NCBI GenBank assembly: GCA_002328745.1
Contig: DCVQ01000019.1
Location: 87,159 to 103,004, forward strand
Direction of reading: 5' to 3'
Source of the DNA: Actinobacteria bacterium UBA2184
Lineage (GTDB): Bacteria; Actinomycetota; Coriobacteriia; Anaerosomatales; Anaerosomataceae
Length of the DNA: 15,846 nt
The notes beneath the pieces are model-generated. The model did no database searches. It was not told where the DNA came from and saw nothing but the letters and a program-made list of their open reading frames with translations. Of this stretch, positions 8,644 to 15,846 are shown one piece after another; position 1 is the first letter of the stretch; each line of letters begins with the position of its first letter. The translations under genes and the position numbers were made by a program.

Positions 8644-9432
8644 ATGATCGGAGTTCTCGTCAGCGGGGCCGCGGGCCGCATGGGCCGCGAAGTGGTGCGC
8701 GCCGTGATGGCCGAGCCAGACCTAGCGCTCGTCGGCGTGGTCGATCCCGCTCACGCGGGTGAGACCCTCGGCGAAGGAAGCGGCCTGGTGATCGCAGGCG
8801 ATCTCGCGACCGCTATCGCGACGACCGCTCCGGACGTCGTCGTCGACTTCACGCACCCGTCCGTAGTGGAGGGGAACATCCGCACGGTCCTTGCCGCGGG
8901 CGTGGACTGTGTGGTGGGAACGACGGGGATCTCGCAGGAGCGTCTCGAGTCGCTCGCCGACACCGCACCGGAAGGCACGTGCCTGTTCGTGGCGCCCAAC
9001 TTCGCGATCGGCGCGGTGCTGATGATGCGCTTCGCCGCGGAAGCGGCGCGCCACCTGCCGCACGTCGAGATCATCGAACTCCATCACGACCGCAAGGCGG
9101 ATGCCCCCAGCGGCACGGCCCTGCGTACCGCGTCTCTCATCGCCGCGTCCCGCCCTGGAGTCCCGGACGCGCCCGGCAAAGAGACGGAGGTCGCCGAGGG
9201 TGCCCGGGGAGCGCTCGTGGACGACGTCACCGTGCACTCGGTCCGTCTGCCGGGGCTCGTGGCGCATCAGGAGGTCATCTTCGGCGGACAGGGACAGACC
9301 CTGTCCATACGGCACGACTCCATCGACCGGACCAGCTTCATGCCCGGCGTCGTCCTCGCCATCCGCTCGGTGGGCGCTCGCAGCGGTCTCGTGGTGGGCC
9401 TCGAGCACCTCATGGAGGCATCGCGTGGCTGA
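8644..9432 (+). CDS. dapB: 4-hydroxy-tetrahydrodipicolinate reductase
   Basis: DapB reduces the DapA product to tetrahydrodipicolinate with NAD(P)H in the diaminopimelate/lysine pathway. The 262-residue protein has the Rossmann motif GAAGRMG (8-14), an acidic residue at the end of strand 2 (D34, favouring or allowing NADH), VGTTG and APNFAIG. It also has the active-site motif ELHHDRKADAPSGTA (145-159), with the His147/His148 pair and Lys151 as catalytic residues. The C-terminal region VHSVRLPGLVAHQEVIFGGQGQTL is typical. ATG 8644 has GGGAGG at 8631-8636, seven bases upstream. The gene ends eight bases inside the next gene, and its last codons carry that gene's GGAGG. There is no space upstream for a riboswitch, so any lysine control must act further upstream or allosterically. 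Confidence 0.97.
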   Translation: MIGVLVSGAAGRMGREVVRAVMAEPDLALVGVVDPAHAGETLGEGSGLVIAGDLATAIATTAPDVVVDFTHPSVVEGNIRTVLAAGVDCVVGTTGISQERLESLADTAPEGTCLFVAPNFAIGAVLMMRFAAEAARHLPHVEIIELHHDRKADAPSGTALRTASLIAASRPGVPDAPGKETEVAEGARGALVDDVTVHSVRLPGLVAHQEVIFGGQGQTLSIRHDSIDRTSFMPGVVLAIRSVGARSGLVVGLEHLMEASRG

Positions 9433-10645
9433 TCGTCCCGTCATCGTGATGAAGTTCGGCGGCACGTCGGTCGGCACCGAAGAGGGACGGGGCGCGATCG
9501 CCGAACGGGTCACCGAAGCGCTCGAGCTCGGGAACGCGCCGGTGATCGTGGTCTCTGCGATGGGCCGCAAGGGCGCCCCGTACGCGACGGATACCCTGCT
9601 CGACCTCATCGCCGATCTTCCTGGCGACGCGCGCGAGCGCGATCTCCTTGCGTCGACCGGCGAGATCATCTCGGCTGTGGTCGTCGCGCATCGGCTGCGG
9701 TCTGCCGGCATCGCCGCTCGCGCCATGACCGGCGCGGAGGCCGGCATCGGCACCGACGACTGCCACGGGTGCGCCTCGGTGGCCGACATCCATCCCGGTG
9801 CGCTGCTCGCGGCGCTGGAGGCGCGGCTGGTTCCCGTGGTGGCGGGCTTCCAGGGGATCTCGGAGGACGGCAGCATCACCACCCTCGGCCGTGGCGGAAG
9901 CGACACGACCGCCTGCGCGCTCGGCGTCGCCCTCGATGCCGCCTCGGTCGAGATCTACACGGATGTCGACGGCGTCATGACCGCCGATCCCCGTACCGGC
10001 GTTCCGGCGGCAGTGCTCGACACGATCCTGCCCGAGGAGCTCTACCAGATGGCGCGCCACGGCTCCCGGGTCGTGCACACTCCTGCGGCGGAACTCGCTC
10101 TCACCGGCGGCCTTCAGGTCCGCGTGCGGAACACCTACTCCCACCATCCGGGGACCCGCGTCGCCGATATCGCGGCGCTGCGGCCGTCATCGGTCGCGAC
10201 CGCCATCTCGCATGCCACCTCGATCGCCCGGGTCCGGGTCACGCTGCCCGCAGGGGAGGGGAGCGCGGCGCATACGGCGGCGCAGGCGAGGGTGTATCGC
10301 GCGATGGCGGACGCGGGCGTGTCGCTCGACATGTTCACGCCCGCAGGAGAGGTCCTGATATTCACCGTGCCCCAGGACGCCCTCGGCGTCGTGCAGGGTG
10401 TGCTGGCGCGGCTGGCGCTGTCGTTCGACGTGCGTGAGGGCCTCGCCAAGGTCACCCTCGTCGGAGCCGGAATGCACGGCGTGCCCGGCGTCATGGCGCG
10501 ACTCGCGGAGGCGCTCGACAGCGCAGGGGTGCACGTTCTGCAGACCGCCGACAGCCACACGACGATCTCGGTGCTCGTTCCTGCCGAGGACGCGAACACC
10601 GCAGTCGCCGCGCTGCACGACCGCTTCGAGCTTGCGGACGCGTAG
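9425..10645 (+). CDS. dapG: Aspartate kinase, DapG (aspartokinase I) type
   Basis: Aspartokinase phosphorylates L-aspartate, the committed step to DAP, lysine, threonine and methionine. The 406-residue protein has KFGGTS (10-15), VVSAMGRKGAPYATDTLL, TTLGRGGSDTTACALG and IYTDVDGVMTADPR in the kinase domain, then two ACT domains. Segments such as SAMGRKG.PYATD, AG(V/I)S(L/V)D and QTADSHTTISVLV, as I recall it, follow B. subtilis DapG (DAP-sensitive) more closely than LysC. I therefore infer feedback by meso-DAP rather than lysine, though this is untested. GTG 9425 is set by GGAGG at 9414-9418, six bases upstream, and overlaps the dapB stop by eight bases. In-frame starts further upstream lie inside dapB and would add non-homologous residues. 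The generic name lysC/ask would also be acceptable. Confidence 0.93.
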   Translation: MADRPVIVMKFGGTSVGTEEGRGAIAERVTEALELGNAPVIVVSAMGRKGAPYATDTLLDLIADLPGDARERDLLASTGEIISAVVVAHRLRSAGIAARAMTGAEAGIGTDDCHGCASVADIHPGALLAALEARLVPVVAGFQGISEDGSITTLGRGGSDTTACALGVALDAASVEIYTDVDGVMTADPRTGVPAAVLDTILPEELYQMARHGSRVVHTPAAELALTGGLQVRVRNTYSHHPGTRVADIAALRPSSVATAISHATSIARVRVTLPAGEGSAAHTAAQARVYRAMADAGVSLDMFTPAGEVLIFTVPQDALGVVQGVLARLALSFDVREGLAKVTLVGAGMHGVPGVMARLAEALDSAGVHVLQTADSHTTISVLVPAEDANTAVAALHDRFELADA

Positions 10646-10648
10646 AGA

Positions 10649-10661
10649 CCCGGCAACCGGG
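10649..10661 (+). terminator. Short hairpin after dapG
   Basis: CCCGG (10649-10653), loop CAA, CCGGG (10657-10661) is a 5-bp inverted repeat three bases after the dapG stop, with no T-run. It overlaps the first of two direct repeats, so it may be a by-product of that repeat. As a terminator it is weak. Confidence 0.2.
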
Positions 10662-10670
10662 CGGCAACCG
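10651..10670 (+). repeat. Tandem 9-bp direct repeat upstream of dapA
   Basis: CGGCAACCG occurs at 10651-10659 and again at 10662-10670, 11 bp apart, which is about one helical turn. The second copy runs on into TTG, giving CAAC-C-GTTG. Both lie about 30-50 bp upstream of the candidate dapA -10 element, a usual place for activator or repressor binding. No protein is assigned. Confidence 0.45.
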
Positions 10671-10695
10671 TTGTCGATGGAAGAGCCGCGCTGTG

Positions 10696-10704
10696 TGGCA
10701 CAAT
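10696..10704 (+). promoter_or_regulatory. Candidate extended -10 promoter for dapA
   Basis: TGG followed by CACAAT (10699-10704) matches four of six positions of TATAAT and carries the extended TG. TTGTCG at 10671-10676 resembles a -35 but sits 22 bp away, too far for a standard spacer. Transcription would start near 10711, leaving a leader of under 60 nt, too short for a lysine riboswitch. Confidence 0.4.
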
Positions 10705-10768
10705 ACCCAGCAGGGAATGCATACGACCCGGCGTCCGTACGGCGCCGCGAACCACGGGGGCGAGCGCG

Positions 10769-11662
10769 ATGACCGACCCACGATTCGGACGGCTGCTGAC
10801 CGCGATGGTCACCCCGTTCACGCCCGACGGCGAACTCGACCTGCGGCGTGCGCAGGAGCTCGCCCTGCGGCTGATCGATCAGGGCACAGAGGCGCTTGTC
10901 GTCTGCGGCACGACCGGCGAGTCGCCGACCGTGTACTACGACGATAAGCTTCGCCTGTTCCAGGCCGTGCTGGAGGCCGTCGACGGGCAGGCGCCGATCA
11001 TCGCGAACGCCGGCGACAACTGCACCGACGACTCTGTGGCATTCGCGCGCCGCGTCGTCGCGCTGGGCGTGAACGCGGTGATGGCCGTCGTGCCGTACTA
11101 CAACAAGCCTCCGCAGGAGGGCCTGTACCAGCACTTCGGCGCCATCGCCAGCGCGGTCGACGTGCCGGTGATCCTCTACAACATCCCAGGCAGATCGGTC
11201 GTGAACCTCGAGGCGGCCACCACGCTGCGTCTCGCGGCCGACTTCGAGAACATCGTCGCCGTCAAAGAGGCCAGCTCCAACCTCACCCAGATCGCGTCGA
11301 TCATCGACGGCGCTCCGCTCGGGTTCGAGGTCCTCTCGGGCAACGATGAGGACACGCTCCCGATGATGGGGCTCGGCGCCACCGGCGTGATCTCGGTCGC
11401 GTCCCATGTGGCCGGCCCCGCCCTCTCCGAGATGCTCGTCGCGCAGGCCAGCGGCGACCACACGCGGGCGCTCAAGATCCACCTCGAGCTCATGCCGCTG
11501 TTCAAGACGCTGTTCATCACCGCCAATCCGATCATGGTGAAGAAGGCGCTCGAACTCATCGGGTTCCCGGTCGGTGGCACACGCCTGCCGCTCGTGCCGG
11601 CGACCGAGGCGCAGACCGCCGAGATGATCCGCGTGCTCGAGCACCTCGGCCTGCTGAACTGA
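10769..11662 (+). CDS. dapA: 4-hydroxy-tetrahydrodipicolinate synthase
   Basis: DapA condenses pyruvate with aspartate semialdehyde by a Schiff-base mechanism, the first step unique to DAP/lysine. The 297-residue TIM-barrel protein has GTTGES (47-52), VPYYNKPPQEG (108-118), the tyrosine of YNIPGRS (Y137, with Arg142 binding substrate carboxylate) and the Schiff-base Lys166 in VAVKEAS. The usual GTG.N loop reads NAGDN (80-84), a small departure. ATG 10769 has only a G-rich Shine-Dalgarno (GGGGGCGAG, 10756-10764). A 123-bp gap with a candidate promoter separates it from dapG, so it may be transcribed on its own. asd, which makes its substrate, is not in this window. A hairpin follows the stop. 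Confidence 0.97.
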   Translation: MTDPRFGRLLTAMVTPFTPDGELDLRRAQELALRLIDQGTEALVVCGTTGESPTVYYDDKLRLFQAVLEAVDGQAPIIANAGDNCTDDSVAFARRVVALGVNAVMAVVPYYNKPPQEGLYQHFGAIASAVDVPVILYNIPGRSVVNLEAATTLRLAADFENIVAVKEASSNLTQIASIIDGAPLGFEVLSGNDEDTLPMMGLGATGVISVASHVAGPALSEMLVAQASGDHTRALKIHLELMPLFKTLFITANPIMVKKALELIGFPVGGTRLPLVPATEAQTAEMIRVLEHLGLLN

Positions 11663-11667
11663 CCGTT

Positions 11668-11687
11668 ACGCGGTCCACGGACCGCGT
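11668..11687 (+). terminator. Hairpin between dapA and rnj, without T-tract
   Basis: ACGCGGTCC (11668-11676) and GGACCGCGT (11679-11687) are perfect inverted copies separated by AC. In RNA an 8-bp stem with a CACG loop is expected. It lies five bases after the dapA stop. CGTCCCGACC follows, so there is no T-tract. Confidence 0.5.
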
Positions 11688-11703
11688 CGTCCCGACCACA
11701 TCC

Positions 11704-11733
11704 ATGAAGGAGTACGAGCCAGCAGTTCTATGA
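11704..11733 (+). other. Nine-codon upstream ORF overlapping the rnj start
   Basis: ATG 11704 opens a frame encoding MKEYEPAVL that stops at TGA 11731-11733, overlapping the rnj start codon as ATGA. It contains the only good Shine-Dalgarno-like string of the gap (GAAGGAG, 11706-11712), which is 17 bases from ATG 11730. No Shine-Dalgarno site precedes the mini-ORF itself. It could couple translation to rnj or be chance. Confidence 0.25.
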
Positions 11734-13400
11734 CATCAAAGAAGAACCGTCTCCGCGTCATCCCGCTCGGCGGGCTCGACGGCATCGGCAAGAACATGAG
11801 CGTTCTCGAGCTCGGGAACGACATGATCGTCATCGACGCGGGACTCATGTTCCCCGATGACGATCACCCCGGGATCGACCTGATACTCCCGGACTACAGC
11901 TACATCATCCAGCGCAAGGAGAAGTTGCGCGGAATCATCATCACCCACGGCCACGAGGACCACACGGGTGCGCTGCCGTACCTTCTCAAGGACCTGGGGC
12001 AGCCCGTGCCCGTGCTCGGCACCAGGCTCACGCTCGGCATCATCGCGGGCAAGCTCGAGGAGCATCGCATCAAGAAGCCGAAGCTCCGCGAGATCAAGGC
12101 GGGGAGCCACATCAATCTGGGAGCGTTCAGCCTCGACTTCTTCGCGGTCAATCACTCGATCCCCGACGGTGTGGCGGTCTACGTCCGTACGCCGGTCGGC
12201 ACGGTGCTCCACACCGGCGACTTCAAGCTCGATCAGACCCCCATCGACGGCCGTATGACCGACTACGCCGGGTTCGCGCGCGCCGCCAAGCAGGGAGTCA
12301 CGCTCATGCTGAGCGACTCCACCGGCGCAGAGCACCCGGGACACACGCCTTCGGAGGCCGAGGTCGGCATCGCCCTCCGGCGCATCTTCGCCGCCGCCGA
12401 GCAGCGCATCATCGTGGCCTCGTTCGCCAGCCACGTGCACCGCGTGCAGCAGGTGTGCGACGCCGCGGTCGCCAACGGCCGCAAGGTCGTGGTCACGGGC
12501 CGCTCGATGATCAACATCACCAAGATCGCTCGCGACCTCGGGTACCTGCACATCGATGATGACGACATCGTCGATGCATACGCCATGGGCAACATGCCCG
12601 CCGACAAGGTCGTGGTGCTCTGCACCGGCAGCCAGGGAGAGCCGCTCTCGGCGCTGGCGCGCATCGCAAACGGCGACCACAAGACCGTCCAGATCCAGGA
12701 GGGCGATACCGTCGTCATCTCGGCGAGCCCCGTGCCGGGCAACGAGAAGGCGGTCAGCCGCGTGATGAACCGCCTGTACCGCGCCGGCGCGCATGTGGTC
12801 CACAAGGGCATGGCCAAGATCCACGTCTCGGGCCACAGCTCAGCCGAAGAGCTCAAGCTCATGCTGAGCCTCGTGTCCCCGGACAACTTCGTTCCGATCC
12901 ACGGTGAGATGCGCCACCTCCACGCGCATGCGGAGCTGGCGAAGGCCGTCGGCATCCCGGAGCGCAACGTGTTCATCCTCGACAACGGCGACTGCCTCGA
13001 GATCGACGAGAGCGGCGTGCACCGCGGCGAGCGCGTGAACTCCGGCGTGATCTACGTGGACGGCCTGGCCGTGGGCGACCTCGGACAGGTGGTCCTGCGT
13101 GACCGGCAGGCGCTTTCGAGCGACGGCTTCGCACTCATCGTGGTGGCGATCGACAGCCGCACGGGAGCGATCGCCGGCGACCCCGAGTTCGTCACCCGCG
13201 GTCTCGTCCTCGGTTCGGACACCGCCGAGGCGCTGAAGGGCGTGCGTGCGCGTATCGACAAGGTGCTGAAGAAGACGGCGGCCGAGGGCGCCACCGACGA
13301 AGCGGTCATCAAGAAGGCGCTTCACGACGCGGTGTCGCAGTACATCTGGGAGACCGCGCGGCGCCGGCCCATGATCATCCCCATCGTGATGGAGGTGTAG
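11730..13400 (+). CDS. rnj: Ribonuclease J
   Basis: RNase J is a beta-CASP metallo-beta-lactamase ribonuclease with endonuclease and 5'-to-3' exonuclease activity in mRNA turnover and rRNA maturation. The 556-residue protein has PLGGLDGIGKNM (12-23; many members read GGLGEIG), the zinc motif HGHEDHTG (73-80), NHSIPDGVAV, LHTGDFKLDQTP, the beta-CASP segments VASFASHVHRVQQ and CTGSQGEP, HVSGHSSAEELKLML and VPIHGE, then the C-terminal domain. All metal ligands appear intact. No in-frame ATG, GTG or TTG gives a better start between the GAAGGAG at 11706-11712 and ATG 11730, so the start is kept despite poor Shine-Dalgarno spacing. In Bacillus, rnjB also follows dapG-dapA. uppP begins on the base after the stop. 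Confidence 0.96.
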   Translation: MTSKKNRLRVIPLGGLDGIGKNMSVLELGNDMIVIDAGLMFPDDDHPGIDLILPDYSYIIQRKEKLRGIIITHGHEDHTGALPYLLKDLGQPVPVLGTRLTLGIIAGKLEEHRIKKPKLREIKAGSHINLGAFSLDFFAVNHSIPDGVAVYVRTPVGTVLHTGDFKLDQTPIDGRMTDYAGFARAAKQGVTLMLSDSTGAEHPGHTPSEAEVGIALRRIFAAAEQRIIVASFASHVHRVQQVCDAAVANGRKVVVTGRSMINITKIARDLGYLHIDDDDIVDAYAMGNMPADKVVVLCTGSQGEPLSALARIANGDHKTVQIQEGDTVVISASPVPGNEKAVSRVMNRLYRAGAHVVHKGMAKIHVSGHSSAEELKLMLSLVSPDNFVPIHGEMRHLHAHAELAKAVGIPERNVFILDNGDCLEIDESGVHRGERVNSGVIYVDGLAVGDLGQVVLRDRQALSSDGFALIVVAIDSRTGAIAGDPEFVTRGLVLGSDTAEALKGVRARIDKVLKKTAAEGATDEAVIKKALHDAVSQYIWETARRRPMIIPIVMEV

Positions 13401-14231
13401 GTGGGCATACTCGAAGCCATCGTCCTGGGCATCACCCAGGGGATCACCGAGTTCCTCCCGGTCTCGAGCGACGGGCACCTCATCCTGGTGCCCGCGCTGT
13501 TCGGATGGGAGCGCTTCGGGCTCGGTTTCGACGTCGTGCTCCATGCGGCCACGCTCGCCGCCACGATCGTCTACTTCCGGAAGGACGTCGCCCGGCTGGC
13601 CCTGGCGCTCTTCTCGCGCGACCCGGGGCGGGCGCGCGACCGCCGGCTCGCATGGATCCTCGTCGCCGCTACCGTACCGAGCGTGATCGTCGCGCTGGCC
13701 TTCGAGGGCCCCGTCGAGGCGGTCGAACACCTCACGATGTCCCGACAGCTGACCGTGACGGCCTGGTTCCTGCTCCTCACCGCCGCGCTCCTTGCCGGAG
13801 CCGAGCTGCTCGCGGCCCGCGTGTCATCGGTCATCGAGACCGCCGAGGACGTTCCACTCAAGCGCGCGCTCATCATCGGCTTCGCGCAGGGCTTCGCCGT
13901 GGCCCCCGGACTGTCGCGCTCGGGCACCACCATCGCAACGGGAGTGGCACTCGGCATCACGCGGGGCGAGGCCGCCCGGTTCTCCTTCCTGCTGTCGATC
14001 CCGATCATCGGAGCAGCCACCGCGAAGAAGGTGCTCCTCGACGTCATCATAGGCGGCGAGGCGCTGCCTGCCGCCGGCCCGCTCCTCGCAGGCCTCGTGA
14101 CCACCGCGATCGTAGGGTACGCAGCCATCGCATTCCTGCTGCCGTTCGTCCGCAAGCACTCGCTGTATCCGTTCGCCATCTACACGGCCCTTGTCGGCAC
14201 GGCCATACTGATCGCAGGTTCTGTGTCCTAG
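13401..14231 (+). CDS. uppP: Undecaprenyl-diphosphatase (BacA family)
   Basis: UppP removes a phosphate from undecaprenyl diphosphate to recycle the lipid carrier of peptidoglycan and other wall polymers, and raises bacitracin tolerance. The 276-residue, strongly hydrophobic protein has about seven or eight membrane segments and both signature motifs: QGITEFLPVSSDGHL (13-27, Glu17 and Ser22/23) and PGLSRSG (169-175, Arg173). GTG 13401 follows the rnj stop with no gap, and GGAGG at 13391-13395 lies in the last rnj codons, so translation is probably coupled to rnj. Three-base adjacency upstream and 23 bases downstream suggest one rnj-uppP-ftsK transcript. The family symbol bacA is equivalent. 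Confidence 0.95.
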   Translation: MGILEAIVLGITQGITEFLPVSSDGHLILVPALFGWERFGLGFDVVLHAATLAATIVYFRKDVARLALALFSRDPGRARDRRLAWILVAATVPSVIVALAFEGPVEAVEHLTMSRQLTVTAWFLLLTAALLAGAELLAARVSSVIETAEDVPLKRALIIGFAQGFAVAPGLSRSGTTIATGVALGITRGEAARFSFLLSIPIIGAATAKKVLLDVIIGGEALPAAGPLLAGLVTTAIVGYAAIAFLLPFVRKHSLYPFAIYTALVGTAILIAGSVS

Positions 14232-14254
14232 GCGTCTATCCGGAGGTCGACCGC

Positions 14255-15846
14255 ATGGCATCACCGCGCAAGCAGGCTCCATCGAAGCGCAGCAGCGGAT
14301 CCGGCCGGTCATCGGCCGCATCGGGTGCTCGTCGCGGGGCGGTCGAACCCGCCCGCGTCCTGGACGCCGAGAGCCGTCACGAGATCATCGGCATCGTGCT
14401 GGGGGCGCTCGCCATCACCCTGATGATCTCGGTCCTCACCCGGACGACCGGCGTCGTGCCTGCGGCGATCGCCGACTTCCTCCACCTGGCGGTCGGTATC
14501 GGGGCCTACGTCGTGCCGTTCGTCATCCTGCTGTGGGCGATCACCTTCTTCGTGCGCTCGGTCCGCATCGACGAGCTCCGGGTCGGCATCGGCCTTGCGC
14601 TCGTGTTCATCTCGGTCACCGCCATGGTGTCCGTCGGCAACGCACCTTCGACCGAGTGGCAGCAGGCTACGCTGCGATCGACGGGCGGATACGTCGGCGG
14701 CGCGATCGCCTGGGGGCTCCGCTCGGCACTCGGAGAGGTCATCGCCTACGTCATCGCCACGGCGCTGGCGCTCGTCGGACTCGTCTTCGCGGGCCTGTCG
14801 CTCGGCGGCATGTTCTCGGCGCTGCGCGACTGGGTGTTCCCGGTCGTCGAGCCGGCAGACGCAGAACCGGAGCCGAGCGACCGGCGGCGCGCCGGGCGCA
14901 CGATGCCGCTCGAGGAGTTCGAGAAGGACCCGCCGTCCGCGGGAACGCCGCTGGCTGCGCCCGCCCGCGCGCGCAAGGGCGGGGACCCCGAGGCCTCCCG
15001 CCCGACGATGCCCACACCCGCCTCGGTGGCGCCCCGCGCCCTAGAGGGGTTCGAGCTGCCCTCCATCGCCACCCTCACGCGAACGCCCGAGACGGCTGCC
15101 GCGCACCGCGCAAGCGAGCGGGAGCTCCGCCAGACCGCCACGCTCATCGAGCAGACCTTCGCCACCTTCGATATCGCCGCGCGCGTCGTCGGGTGGGTCC
15201 CCGGACCGACCGTCACGATGTTCGAGCTCGAGATCGCCAAAGGCGTCAAGGTCAACCGCGTCACCGCCCTCTCGGACGACCTCGCGCTCGCGCTCGCGGC
15301 GCCCACGATCCGCATCCTCGCGCCCATCCCGGGGAAGAGCTACGTCGGCGTCGAGGTGCCCAACGCGGGGCGCACGACAGTGACGCTCGGCGATGTTCTG
15401 CACAGCGGGCTCGTCGCGGACCCGCGCCCGCTCATGCTAGCCATCGGCAAGGACGTCGCGGGCGACAACGTCGCGGCCGACCTCGCGGCGATGCCGCACC
15501 TGCTCATCGCCGGTTCAACGGGCACCGGCAAGTCGGTGTGCATCAACTCGCTCATCATGTCCATCCTGATGCGCGCGACGCCCGCCGAGGTCCGGCTGAT
15601 ACTCATCGACCCGAAACGCATAGAGCTCAACCTCTACAACGGCGTGCCCCACCTCTACGTGCCGGTGGTGACCGAGGCCAAGGAGGCCGCTTCGGCGCTG
15701 CACTGGGCGGTGGGGGAGATGGACGCGCGCCTTAAGAAGCTGCAGAAGGCCGGTGCGCGAAACATCGCGCAGTACAACATCGCCGTCCGTGAGGGCAAGC
15801 TGCCCGAGGGGACCACCGAACTCCCGTACCTCGTCATCATCATCGA
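14255..15846 (+). CDS. ftsK: FtsK/SpoIIIE DNA translocase, 5' part (3'-truncated by window edge)
   Basis: FtsK/SpoIIIE proteins are septal, membrane-anchored ATPases that pump double-stranded DNA and help resolve chromosomes at division. The frame is open from ATG 14255 to the window end, giving 530 codons. The protein starts with a basic Ser/Arg-rich segment (1-40), then four or five membrane segments (about 44-62, 76-100, 108-127, 146-184) and a Pro/Arg-rich linker (about 200-270). The alpha domain follows (about 288-400: ATLIEQTFATFDIAARVVG, GPTVTMFELEIAKGVKV, RILAPIPGKSYVGVEVPN), then Walker A GSTGTGKS at 420-427, and DPKRIELNLYNGVPHLYVPVVT. The window ends inside the Walker B string LVIIID. 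GGAGG at 14242-14246, eight bases upstream, sets the start. The gamma domain that reads KOPS is out of view. FtsK and SpoIIIE cannot be told apart here. Confidence 0.95.
   Translation, partial: MASPRKQAPSKRSSGSGRSSAASGARRGAVEPARVLDAESRHEIIGIVLGALAITLMISVLTRTTGVVPAAIADFLHLAVGIGAYVVPFVILLWAITFFVRSVRIDELRVGIGLALVFISVTAMVSVGNAPSTEWQQATLRSTGGYVGGAIAWGLRSALGEVIAYVIATALALVGLVFAGLSLGGMFSALRDWVFPVVEPADAEPEPSDRRRAGRTMPLEEFEKDPPSAGTPLAAPARARKGGDPEASRPTMPTPASVAPRALEGFELPSIATLTRTPETAAAHRASERELRQTATLIEQTFATFDIAARVVGWVPGPTVTMFELEIAKGVKVNRVTALSDDLALALAAPTIRILAPIPGKSYVGVEVPNAGRTTVTLGDVLHSGLVADPRPLMLAIGKDVAGDNVAADLAAMPHLLIAGSTGTGKSVCINSLIMSILMRATPAEVRLILIDPKRIELNLYNGVPHLYVPVVTEAKEAASALHWAVGEMDARLKKLQKAGARNIAQYNIAVREGKLPEGTTELPYLVIII

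Noticed and set aside
10049..10645. Internal start in dapG for a separate beta subunit (ATG at codon 209 with GAGGAG nine bases upstream)
   Set aside because: The position is about 40 codons before the usual beta start and DapG-type enzymes are not known for this; the GAGGAG is simply two Glu codons.
10646..10768. Lysine riboswitch ahead of dapA or dapB
   Set aside because: The dapA leader is under about 60 nt after the candidate promoter, and dapB has a 15-base gap; neither can hold the roughly 170-nt aptamer.
14533..15735. 400-codon plus-strand open frame inside ftsK
   Set aside because: It is out of frame with ftsK, is Arg/Pro/Ala-rich with no motifs, while the other frame encodes clear FtsK domains running off the window.

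Overview
The window is a dense, high-GC bacterial chromosome segment with every gene on the + strand. It is conserved housekeeping DNA rather than an accessory island. I see no CRISPR array, insertion sequence, phage gene, tRNA or rRNA. High GC, frequent GTG starts, short or overlapping junctions and the order rpsO-pnp-M16 peptidase-dapB-dapA-rnj-ftsK point to an Actinomycetota-like organism. The aspartokinase is of the Bacillus DapG type and the gene order also resembles Firmicutes, so a deep-branching actinobacterial class (for example Coriobacteriia-like) is my best guess. This is inferred from gene content only.

Layout. (1) 1-4614 is a translation and RNA-modification operon: the 3' part of infB (IF2), rbfA, a DHH-family nanoRNase/pAp phosphatase (nrnA-like), truB and ribF, joined by 4-bp overlaps or a few bases. 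(2) 4615-5123 holds a promoter, the rpsO leader and rpsO, then a perfect 12-bp hairpin in front of pnp. (3) pnp (5124-7301) ends at a strong hairpin. (4) 7381-10645 is a three-gene unit: M16 zinc peptidase, dapB and a dapG-type aspartokinase. (5) dapA (10769-11662) has its own upstream region with a direct repeat and a candidate extended -10 promoter. (6) 11730-15846 holds rnj (RNase J), uppP and the first 530 codons of an ftsK/spoIIIE translocase, cut by the window edge at its Walker B motif.

How the genes fit together. IF2, RbfA, TruB and S15 serve ribosome assembly and initiation. NrnA, PNPase and RNase J cover 5'-to-3' decay, 3'-to-5' decay and clearance of the last few nucleotides. DapG, DapB and DapA supply diaminopimelate for peptidoglycan and lysine (asd is absent from the cluster). 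UppP recycles the lipid carrier of the same wall pathway, and FtsK moves DNA at the closing septum.

I did not find an undescribed system. The signals worth a second look are in the gaps between transcription units: GC-rich inverted repeats without a T-tract at the five main unit boundaries, a structured rpsO leader, paired 9-bp repeats before dapA, and an odd start region at rnj.
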